Below, in pieces: positions 1 to 5,939 of a stretch of DNA of 8,786 bases; the first letter of the stretch is position 1, and every line of letters begins with the position of its first letter. The position numbers were made by a program, and so were the translations under genes. The stretch is taken from NCBI GenBank assembly GCA_021737205.1, contig JAIPEK010000078.1:1-8786 (forward strand), read 5' to 3'. The stretch comes from Desulfarculaceae bacterium. GTDB taxonomy: Bacteria > Desulfobacterota > Desulfobacteria > Desulfobacterales > Desulfobacteraceae. The notes under the pieces were generated by a model. That model did no database searches and had not been told where the DNA came from. It worked only from the letters and a program-made list of their open reading frames with translations.

Positions 1-401
1 AACTTCATTTTATTCTCCATATGTTTTTTGACCGGTTCAATTTTATCTCAAAAATTCCGGCATTCAAATGGAATCTACAAATTTCTCTTTGTCATACTAC
101 ATGAAGTTGATGAAAAATGCAAAAAATTACCCGATGGTGCAGTATAAACCATACCGGTCCTCCGGGGTACATTTCCGAAATCCCAATTGTCGGGGAACAC
201 ATGATTTTCCTTTTGAATCGATTTGATTTGTTTAATGGTAACACTGCCTCACTTGGAATACCTCTTTCTGGATGCCACCGAAAAAATATTGTACCTGTAT
301 ACAATTTAAGGTAAATTTGAATAAAGTGCCGGATGAGGTCCGGATATAATCCCCGATCTGAACGCCGGAAAAATTTAAGCAAAAGGAAACTGACAGCTAC
401 C
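1..401. other. AT-rich stretch without a supported gene
   Basis: This left-edge stretch is visibly more AT-rich than the rest of the window. Short open frames exist on both strands (92-403 minus, 117-314 plus), but their translations show no recognisable domain and they lack convincing ribosome binding sites. The only structure I can point to is a TTGTA-N6-TACAA inverted repeat at 289-304 and a TATAAT hexamer at 345-350, both upstream of the CheB-like gene. No RNA gene, repeat array or mobile element is visible. Confidence 0.6.
289..350 (+). promoter_or_regulatory. possible promoter/operator of the CheB-like gene
   Basis: A perfect -10 hexamer TATAAT lies at 345-350, about 50 nt before the chosen CheB start. 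No good -35 is found at normal spacing: 322-327 matches poorly, and TTGAAT at 317-322 is 22 nt away. A short inverted repeat TTGTA-N6-TACAA (289-304) lies further upstream and could be an operator. The downstream reading frame is damaged, so this may be a relic. Confidence 0.25.
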
Positions 402-1058
402 ATGCAGGAAAAAAAATCGATTCAAAATTCAGACGATGACAACCGCAATGGACCTGCGGAGAACATTTTTCCGATAGTGGGACTGGGGGCTTCCGCAGGC
501 GGGCTCGAAGCGTTGAGCTCTTTTTTCTCCGAACTTCCGGAAAAAAGCGGCATGGCATTTATCGTGGTGATGCACCTGAAACCGGGACAGCCGAGCACGA
601 TGCCCGAACTGATTCAAAAATGCACCGGGACCCCGGTGGCCGCAGCCGAGGACGGTCAGACCGTTGAACCGGATCACATCTATGTAATCCCCCCGGACAG
701 GGATATCAGTGTGTACAACGGCTGCATTCAGCTCATGGAAAAGGGTAAAAAAATCGTGCCTCTTCCCGTCGACCTCCTCCTCCAATCCCTTGCCATGGAC
801 AGAGGCAACAAGTCTGCAGGGGTGATTCTGTCCGGGACCGGATCGGACGGAACTTTCGGTGTCAAGGAAATCAAAGCCCATGAAGGACTCGTACTGGTCC
901 AATCCAGGGAATCGGCAGGTTACGACGGAATGCCCGGCAGTGCAGCCGGTACCGGGGTTGTGGATCTCGTGCTGGCCCCGGAGGAAATGCCGGATGTTCT
1001 GATTCAATATTTTCACGCGCGGGTGGAAAAAAGGAGGCGGAATCCTTTGAAACACTGA
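402..1058 (+). CDS. CheB-type protein-glutamate methylesterase domain, N-terminal part of a broken CheB/CheR fusion
   Basis: The 218-residue product is a CheB methylesterase (receptor glutamate demethylation/deamidation) domain without the N-terminal receiver of classical CheB. The catalytic triad is visible: Ser31 in GASAGG, His58 in VVMHLKP and Asp149 in SGTGSDGT. A MPxSAxxTGxVDxVL-like block and a PEEMP segment follow, as in the CheB half of CheB/CheR/PAS fusion proteins. I chose ATG 402 because the TATAAT at 345-350 and an AAGGA about 14 nt upstream favour it; ATG 333 is the longer alternative. The frame ends in a short unrelated Arg-rich tail, because the CheR-like continuation lies in the -1 frame immediately after an A6 tract (1027-1032). 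The CheB domain could still fold and act alone, but the gene is best read as the first fragment of a disrupted fusion. Domain assignment is firm; activity is uncertain. Confidence 0.82.
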   Translation: MQEKKSIQNSDDDNRNGPAENIFPIVGLGASAGGLEALSSFFSELPEKSGMAFIVVMHLKPGQPSTMPELIQKCTGTPVAAAEDGQTVEPDHIYVIPPDRDISVYNGCIQLMEKGKKIVPLPVDLLLQSLAMDRGNKSAGVILSGTGSDGTFGVKEIKAHEGLVLVQSRESAGYDGMPGSAAGTGVVDLVLAPEEMPDVLIQYFHARVEKRRRNPLKH

Positions 1059-1516
1059 AAAAAGATATTCTGCCGGATTATTTCAACAAACTTTCACAAG
1101 GTGAAACATTCCGGGTCTGGGTCCCGGGATGCTCCACAGGAGATGAGGCCTATTCTCTGGCAATGGTTCTGCAGGAAACCCTGGACACCATTTCCGGCCG
1201 GTTCAACCTGCAGCTGTTTGGCACTGATATTGACAATGATGCCATTGAAAAAGCAAGGATGGGAGTTTTTCCGGCCAGCATCTCCGCCCAGGTGCCGAAA
1301 GACCGACTGAAACGATTTTTCAGGGAGGAAGAGGGTTTTTTCCATGTCAAAAAGGAAATCCGTGACTGTGTGGTGTTTTCCACCCAGGATATCCTCAGGG
1401 ATCCGCCGTTTCCCCGCAACGATGTCGAATCGATTCTAAAAGCTGTGGATGAATCATTGTACAAAGCCAAAAGAAGCGGCAGGAACACCGTAATGTTCAC
1501 AGGTTATAACAGCTGA
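1028..1516 (+). pseudogene. CheR SAM-binding core joined to the tail of a GGDEF domain (decayed remnant)
   Basis: This frame is open through the end of the CheB frame and reads a CheR (MCP methyltransferase) fragment: the AESFETLKKDILP segment, the SAM motif VPGCSTGDEAYSLAM (about 1121-1165), GTDID (about 1220-1234), and the CheR block ending ILRDPPF (to 1411). The helical N-terminal CheR domain that should precede it is missing. The sequence expected after DPPF, namely the SCRNLLIY block and the rest of CheR, is also missing. Instead it continues directly into NDVESILKAVDESLYKAKRSGRN (shown here only to name it), the characteristic last helix and strand of a GGDEF diguanylate cyclase domain, ending in TGA 1514-1516. 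The first ATG in this frame is 1163, inside the SAM-binding fold and without a good ribosome site, so independent translation is doubtful. I read it as two internal deletions in a larger CheB-CheR-...-GGDEF ancestor. Confidence 0.75.
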
Positions 1517-1564
1517 TTATACCACACCAATGGCGATCGATCCGAAGGCCTGACAAATGCGAGC

Positions 1565-1604
1565 TTGACATTCAGGCCGTTCCTGGTATTCTTGAATGAA
1601 TACC
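1565..1604 (+). promoter_or_regulatory. sigma-70-like promoter with palindrome over the -10, upstream of the hybrid kinase
   Basis: TTGACA (1565-1570, perfect -35) is followed after 16 nt by TATTCT (1587-1592, 4 of 6 matches to TATAAT). The -10 lies inside a perfect inverted repeat, GGTATTC-N6-GAATACC (1585-1604), placed where a repressor would block polymerase. A short tandem of TACCA units (1601-1614) follows. The start codon at 1645 is preceded by an AGGA site at 1632-1635, 9 nt upstream. Confidence 0.5.
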
Positions 1605-1644
1605 ATACCATACCCAAAAAGGGCACCCCCCAGGAAACTTACGA

Positions 1645-4119
1645 ATGAACAACCCCATACACATTTTACTTGTGGAGGACGTCCCCGAAGACCGGGACCT
1701 TCTCATGGAGTACCTGGAACAGACCGGAAAATCCTTTCAGGTACAAACAGCCGACAGCCTGGACCAGGCTTTGCAAATCAGCAGAAACCATCATTTTGAC
1801 TTGGTACTTCTGGATCTCGGCCTGCCGGACAGCACCGGTCTCGATACATTGCGGCGGTTTCGTGCAAATGCGGTGAGCCTGCCTGTGATTGTGCTCACGG
1901 ATATTGATGACGAGGAAACCGGCATACAAGCCATCCGCATAGGAGCCCAGGATTACCTGGACAAAGGAAGGGTAAACAAGAACGGTCTTTTGCGGTCAGT
2001 GCGGCATGCCATTGAGAGACAGAGACTGTTTGTGACACTCGATCATACACAGAGGCTGCTTCGGGCCATCCGGAAAATCAACCGGCTGATTGTAAAAGAA
2101 AAGGATCCCGGGGAACTGATCCGGAAAGCGTGTGCATATCTCATTGAGCAGTCCGGATACTTCGGGGCCTGGATTATTCTTTCCGACGAAAAGGAACAGA
2201 TGCAAGGGCATGCAGAGGCCGGGCTCGGCGAACATTTCAACCGCCTTCTTGAAACCGTTCAAAAGGGGGAATTGCCCAATTGCCTGCAACAGACCTTCAC
2301 TGTGTCGGATCCGGTTCTATTTGATCAACCGGGGCAATCCTGCCCTGCTTGCCCGCTCAAGGATCTACGCCCGGACAAAGCCTGCCTGGCGGCTCCGTTA
2401 CTCCATGGCGACAAACGGTTCGGTGTGTTGACGGTCTCTTTTTCCAGGCAGACGGGCCCGTATGACGAAGAAACGCAACTGATTCACGAGGTGTCCCGGG
2501 ATATCGCCTTTGCCCTTGAGGGCCTGGAAGCACAGGAGGAGCGCAGAAAAGCCGAAAAAGCGCTCGTTGAAAGCGAATTCCGGTACAGAGAACTCTTTGA
2601 CGGCATACGGGATGCCATCCTGGTGGCGGATAAAGACAGAAACATCATCAACTGCAATACCGCCTTTACAACCCTGTTCGGGTACACCCCGGATGAAATT
2701 CTCGGCCGAAAAACCAGTTGTGTGTACCATGATATGGAAGAATTCGAGAAAATGGGCGAGGAAATCCGGCAAAACATAGACACCCCAAGCTTTCTGTTTA
2801 CCATACAGTACCGGAAAAAATCCGGCATGGCTTTCCCGGGAGAGACCAGTGTTTTTTATCTCAAAGACAGCGAAAATCATGTGAAAGGGATGATCGGGTT
2901 GACCCGGGATGTTTCCGAGCGGATTGAACACGAACAAGAGAAAAAGCAGCTGGAAAACAAGTATCTTCAGGCCCAGAAGATGGAATCGCTCGGTACCCTG
3001 GCAGGGGGGATCGCCCATGATTTCAACAACATCCTTTCCGCCATTTTGGGCTATTCGCAGCTTGCACTCAACAATGCCGCCGCCGGAGAAGATATAAACA
3101 ATGACCTTAAAGAAATCCACCGGGCCGGGCTGCGGGCCTCGGATCTGGTCAGCCAGATTTTAACGTTCAGCCGGAAAAGCGAAAAAAAGCTTATGCCGCT
3201 GAAAGCCGCTCCGGTCATCAAAGAAGCGGTAAAGCTTCTGCAGTCCACCATCCCCTCTTATATCGAAATTGAGTCGATCGTCCGGAACCCGAAACTGAAA
3301 ATCATGCAGGACCCCACCCAGCTTCACCAGATTGTGATGAACCTTTGCACCAACGCATCCCATGCAATGGAAAAAGACGGCGGCGTTCTAACGGTCGAAG
3401 CAACAGAAGAGACCATAACCGAAGCTGATGCAGATCAGTTCTCCGGCCTTCAGGCAGGAGAACATTTAAAAATCCGGGTCCGTGATACCGGCCACGGTAT
3501 TCCCAACGATATACGCGACTCGATATTTGATCCTTATTTTACCACCAAAGATCCGAAAGAGGGAACGGGTCTCGGGCTTTCCGTTGTGCACGGACTTGTA
3601 AAAGAGAGCGGGGGAGATATTCAGGTGCAGTCGGATCCTGGCCGGGGCACGACATTCTTCATCCGTTTTCCCGGTATACCGGAACGGGAAAAAGCCGAGG
3701 AAGAAACGAAAGCAGACAAGAAGCCCGGAGGAGATGAAACCATTCTTTTTGTGGATGATGAACCGAGCCTTACCAGACTGGCGGCAAGGCATCTTACAAA
3801 CTTCGGGTACCGGGTGACAACCGAAACCGAAAGTGATAAAGCCCTGGAGCGCATCAAGAAAAACCCGGGCGATTTTGATCTTTTAATTACGGATATGGCC
3901 ATGCCGAAGCTCACGGGCGACATGCTGCTGGATGAAGTCAGAAAAATCAACCCGGACCTGCCGGTTATTCTCTGCACCGGGTTCACCAAACGGCTGACCC
4001 CGGAACAGGCCCGGGAGAGAGGGTTTCAAGGGGTCATTGATAAACCTTTCTCACAGACTCTCCTTGCCGGCACGGTCAGAGAGGTCCTGGACGAAGCGAA
4101 TCAAAATAAAAAAGAATAA
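1645..4119 (+). CDS. hybrid sensor histidine kinase, REC-GAF-PAS-HisKA-HATPase-REC
   Basis: This 824-residue protein is a cytoplasmic hybrid kinase with no signal peptide or membrane segment. Domain order: receiver (about 5-125; E11/D12 acidic pair, phospho-acceptor D57, T85, K107); GAF-like (about 145-295) with cysteines C213, C233, C236 and C247; PAS (about 308-430); HisKA with H458 in GGIAHDFNN; HATPase with N-box N566/N570, G1 box D614-T-G-H-G and G2 box GTGLGLS (640-646); and a C-terminal receiver (about 697-810; D704/D705, phospho-acceptor D750, K800). All catalytic motifs are intact, so it should autophosphorylate and relay to D750. The N-terminal receiver suggests it is itself a target of another kinase. 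There is no output domain, so an Hpt protein or partner regulator must lie elsewhere. It is convergent with the cobalamin-binding gene, with 7 bp between their stops. Confident in family; signal unknown. Confidence 0.95.
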   Translation: MNNPIHILLVEDVPEDRDLLMEYLEQTGKSFQVQTADSLDQALQISRNHHFDLVLLDLGLPDSTGLDTLRRFRANAVSLPVIVLTDIDDEETGIQAIRIGAQDYLDKGRVNKNGLLRSVRHAIERQRLFVTLDHTQRLLRAIRKINRLIVKEKDPGELIRKACAYLIEQSGYFGAWIILSDEKEQMQGHAEAGLGEHFNRLLETVQKGELPNCLQQTFTVSDPVLFDQPGQSCPACPLKDLRPDKACLAAPLLHGDKRFGVLTVSFSRQTGPYDEETQLIHEVSRDIAFALEGLEAQEERRKAEKALVESEFRYRELFDGIRDAILVADKDRNIINCNTAFTTLFGYTPDEILGRKTSCVYHDMEEFEKMGEEIRQNIDTPSFLFTIQYRKKSGMAFPGETSVFYLKDSENHVKGMIGLTRDVSERIEHEQEKKQLENKYLQAQKMESLGTLAGGIAHDFNNILSAILGYSQLALNNAAAGEDINNDLKEIHRAGLRASDLVSQILTFSRKSEKKLMPLKAAPVIKEAVKLLQSTIPSYIEIESIVRNPKLKIMQDPTQLHQIVMNLCTNASHAMEKDGGVLTVEATEETITEADADQFSGLQAGEHLKIRVRDTGHGIPNDIRDSIFDPYFTTKDPKEGTGLGLSVVHGLVKESGGDIQVQSDPGRGTTFFIRFPGIPEREKAEEETKADKKPGGDETILFVDDEPSLTRLAARHLTNFGYRVTTETESDKALERIKKNPGDFDLLITDMAMPKLTGDMLLDEVRKINPDLPVILCTGFTKRLTPEQARERGFQGVIDKPFSQTLLAGTVREVLDEANQNKKE

Positions 4120-4133
4120 GGCGTATTCACTTT
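4104..4133 (-). terminator. weak intrinsic terminator-like hairpin for the cobalamin-binding gene
   Basis: Read on the minus strand, a 5-bp stem (GAATA / TATTC, loop of 5; plus-strand 4114-4128) begins within the stop codon and is followed by a T-rich run (complement of the A-rich 4104-4113). With a T-T mismatch and one G-T wobble the stem can extend by about four more weak pairs. It is AT-rich, so strength is doubtful. It overlaps the end of the convergent kinase gene. Confidence 0.3.
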
Positions 4134-4765
4134 GACATTCCGTTGATAAAGGTTTCCAGCGCATCCAGAGACGAAATATACTGCGTTTTGGAAAACTGCT
4201 CCATTTTTTCCACTCCGCCCCACCGGAAGGCCTGTCCGCCGTAGATTATCGGCAGATCTTTAAAGGTGGACCGTATGGCATTCGTGTGCTTGACCAGCAT
4301 GGGCAGATTCGAGTAAATGGACAGGGAAAGACCCACCACATCCGGGCGGGTGTCGTGGATAAACCGGATCTGATCCTCCATTGGCGTGTTCACCCCCAGA
4401 AAATGGCCGTCCCATTCATTGAGCTCAAACATATCCGCCACCATTTTCCCGCCGATCTGGTGATATTCATTGACGGCGCATGAAATCACGGCCTTTTTCC
4501 CGATATGTTCGGCACTGAAGAGCTGGGGATAAACCAGGCTCATCAGGCTTTCCGTGATGGAAGTGGCCAGGTGCTCGACTGCCACGGAAATCCGGTTGGT
4601 CTCCCAAAGCTCTCCCACCCGGTAGAGAGAATGTTGAAAAAGATCCGTGTAAAGGATCCGAATTTCAATTTCATCGGCAAGAAGGTCCGTCACGATCCGT
4701 TGGCATTCATGCCGGTTCCCTTGAAGCAGGGCTTCCATATAATGGTCCAGAAGTTGTTTGTCCAT
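4127..4765 (-). CDS. stand-alone cobalamin (B12)-binding protein, CarH/AerR-like photoreceptor module
   Basis: The 212-residue protein has a helical cap region (about 1-85) and a Rossmann-like B12-binding domain (about 90-210). The ExHxxG corrinoid motif is E100-Y-H102-Q-I-G105, with H102 the expected lower axial cobalt ligand; a GG at 176-177 sits near the end of the fold. In the helical part W54 is followed nine residues later by E64-H65, the Wx9EH signature described for CarH-type adenosylcobalamin photoreceptors. The H65-to-H102 spacing (37) is close to that in Thermus CarH (35). There is no MerR DNA-binding domain: the protein starts directly with the helical bundle. The residue after W54 is Glu, whereas CarH has the His that binds cobalt after light exposure. 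An AAGGA lies about 9 nt before the ATG. Alternatives are an MtbC-like corrinoid methyl carrier or a redox/corrinoid sensor. No methyltransferase lies nearby, which favours sensing. Confidence 0.88.
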   Translation of the reverse strand: MDKQLLDHYMEALLQGNRHECQRIVTDLLADEIEIRILYTDLFQHSLYRVGELWETNRISVAVEHLATSITESLMSLVYPQLFSAEHIGKKAVISCAVNEYHQIGGKMVADMFELNEWDGHFLGVNTPMEDQIRFIHDTRPDVVGLSLSIYSNLPMLVKHTNAIRSTFKDLPIIYGGQAFRWGGVEKMEQFSKTQYISSLDALETFINGMSK

Positions 4766-5222
4766 GGCAACTATCCTTTTTCATGGCGTTACACAAAAAT
4801 CAGGCCGGACGATCTTCCCTGCAACAGAGAATTCATTCGGAAACAAAACATGATCCTGATCGAAACCGATTGACATGGCCGACCTTGGCAAAATCGTCAG
4901 AGCCTTCCTTGATCAATCAAAGACCGGCATTTGAAACCACCATAGGTTGAACCGGATTGTACTCTATCTCAACTCATACCACAACAATAGAAATGTAAGC
5001 TGTCATAGAAAGCCGGGACAGATAATCGGCCGTGTTGACGATACTGCTATGGTACACGTCAATAGATTGCTGGTAATGTGGATAGGACTTTCATAACCAT
5101 CGATCTTGCGGAAATTGACTTGCGTGCCGGAATGTGTTACCCCGTTTTGTAAAGAATTCCGATGCGGGCAGCCGGTGGAATCTTTTTAAAAAAATGCCTG
5201 ACAAATAACCAGGGAAGATCAA
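4766..5222. other. 457-bp divergent intergenic region
   Basis: This region separates the minus-strand cobalamin-binding gene from the plus-strand PAS gene and must hold both promoters. I see no convincing paired -35/-10 on either strand. TTGACA at 4870-4875 and TTGACT at 5115-5120 lack good -10 partners. Inverted repeats are at 5000-5021 (CTGTC-N12-GACAG) and 5033-5064 (arms containing TTGACG and CGTCAA). No cobalamin riboswitch B12 box (GCCACTG-type) was found. No small gene is supported. Confidence 0.5.
5033..5064. repeat. inverted repeat in the divergent intergenic region
   Basis: Arms TGTTGACG (5033-5040) and CGTCAATA (5057-5064) pair over 8 positions with one G-T wobble. A nested TAC/GTA pair lies inside. 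It could be an operator for the divergent genes or simply chance; it is 158 bp upstream of the PAS gene start. Confidence 0.25.
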
Positions 5223-5846
5223 ATGTTTGAAAAAGTATTCGACTATATATACAACAGTGCTCCGCTCCTTTTTTTCAAACTTGACCGGGAGGGGCGCATC
5301 CTGGATATGAACCGGTTCGCCGCCGGAAAGGTCGGGCCCCTTTCACCGGACGCGGTTTTTTCCGACCTGATTGTGGACTTTGAATTTACGTTTGACCTGG
5401 AAACCCTGATTCATTCTTCCGATCGAGAGCATCTTCTAACCCTTAACACACCGGATCAGCAACTGCAGAGCTTTTTGTTCGAATTCACGCTGTCAAACTC
5501 CCATATACTGGTATTCGGCCGGTCGGAAACCAAAGACCTGGGCAAAATGCAGGCCGAAATGATAACACTTAACCGGGACTTTGCCAACCTGAACCGACAG
5601 CTGCAAAAGAAAAATGCACAGCTCCAGCACGCCATGGATCATGTCAAAACGCTCCAGGGCATTATACCCATCTGCATGCACTGCCACAAAATCCGCAACG
5701 ACAAACAGATCTGGGACAGGCTTGAAGCTTACCTTTCCGAACATACTGAAGCACAGCTCAGCCATGGAATCTGCCCCGAATGTATGGAAAAGTACTATTC
5801 CGATCTCTATGATGATGACGACGACAAAGGGCACGGCAACCCGTAA
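5223..5846 (+). CDS. PAS-like sensor protein with coiled coil and C-terminal Cys4 motif
   Basis: The 207-residue cytoplasmic protein starts with a PAS-like fold (about 1-100; APLLFFKLDREGRILDMN resembles the first PAS strands). A heptad-like coiled coil follows (about 108-145, rich in L/N/Q/K). It ends with a conserved-looking segment carrying C151-x2-C154 and C184-x2-C187 around a helix with W164. I recognise this Cys4 tail (IPICxxCxKIRxD ... SHGICPxCxEKxY) from the C-termini of many deltaproteobacterial PAS and response-regulator proteins; its function is, to my knowledge, undefined. Four cysteines in two CxxC pairs suggest a zinc ribbon or redox site. There is no kinase, GGDEF or DNA-binding domain. 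ATG 5223 is preceded by AGGGAAG (5211-5217). The acidic Asp-rich extreme tail is unusual. It likely senses a signal and interacts with a kinase partner, possibly the next gene product 93 bp downstream. Confidence 0.85.
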   Translation: MFEKVFDYIYNSAPLLFFKLDREGRILDMNRFAAGKVGPLSPDAVFSDLIVDFEFTFDLETLIHSSDREHLLTLNTPDQQLQSFLFEFTLSNSHILVFGRSETKDLGKMQAEMITLNRDFANLNRQLQKKNAQLQHAMDHVKTLQGIIPICMHCHKIRNDKQIWDRLEAYLSEHTEAQLSHGICPECMEKYYSDLYDDDDDKGHGNP

Positions 5847-5862
5847 ACGCGAGAGAAGACTC

Positions 5863-5918
5863 TTGCAATCTTTTGCCGTTAATGGGATAATAGCGACTTT
5901 TGAAAAAATGATTCAAAA
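5863..5918 (+). promoter_or_regulatory. sigma-70-like promoter with inverted repeat near +1
   Basis: TTGCAA (5863-5868) and GATAAT (5886-5891) are separated by 17 nt and lie about 50 nt before the ATG at 5940. A perfect 7-bp inverted repeat TTTTGAA-N7-TTCAAAA (5898-5918) begins at the expected transcription start and could be an operator or a leader hairpin. It implies that the GAF-PAS-HisKA / radical SAM / synthase group has its own promoter apart from the PAS gene. Confidence 0.45.
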
Positions 5919-5939
5919 AGTTGCAGGATAAAACGGGGC

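Noticed and set aside
92..403. Open frame of 103 codons on the minus strand and a 65-codon frame on the plus strand (117-314)
   Set aside because: No recognisable domain, no convincing ribosome site, and they overlap each other in an AT-rich non-coding stretch.
1027..1033. A AAA AAG slippery heptamer as in dnaX, suggesting programmed -1 frameshifting from CheB to CheR
   Set aside because: The heptamer is out of phase with the CheB frame, whose codons there are GAA AAA AGG, and the downstream product is a truncated CheR with a GGDEF tail. A mutation or read error is simpler.
1548..1558. The 11-mer gcctgacaaat is repeated at 5196-5206, upstream of another signalling gene
   Set aside because: Several exact 11-bp repeats are expected by chance in a window this size, and the distances to the two start codons differ (about 97 and 27 nt).
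2398..3120. Long minus-strand open frame inside the hybrid kinase gene
   Set aside because: It is antisense to well-defined GAF, PAS and HisKA coding sequence and its translation shows no domain. The same applies to the minus-strand frames at 429-1055, 7172-7954 and 7955-8731.
4870..4875. Perfect TTGACA hexamer in the divergent gap
   Set aside because: No -10-like hexamer at 16-18 nt spacing, and it is 350 bp from the next plus-strand gene.
4766..5222. Cobalamin riboswitch upstream of the B12-binding gene
   Set aside because: No B12-box-like sequence or matching set of stems was found on either strand.
5808..5828. Asp-rich DDDDDK tail of the PAS protein, resembling an enterokinase tag
   Set aside because: A simple acidic C-terminus in a natural gene; there are no vector or tag sequences around it.
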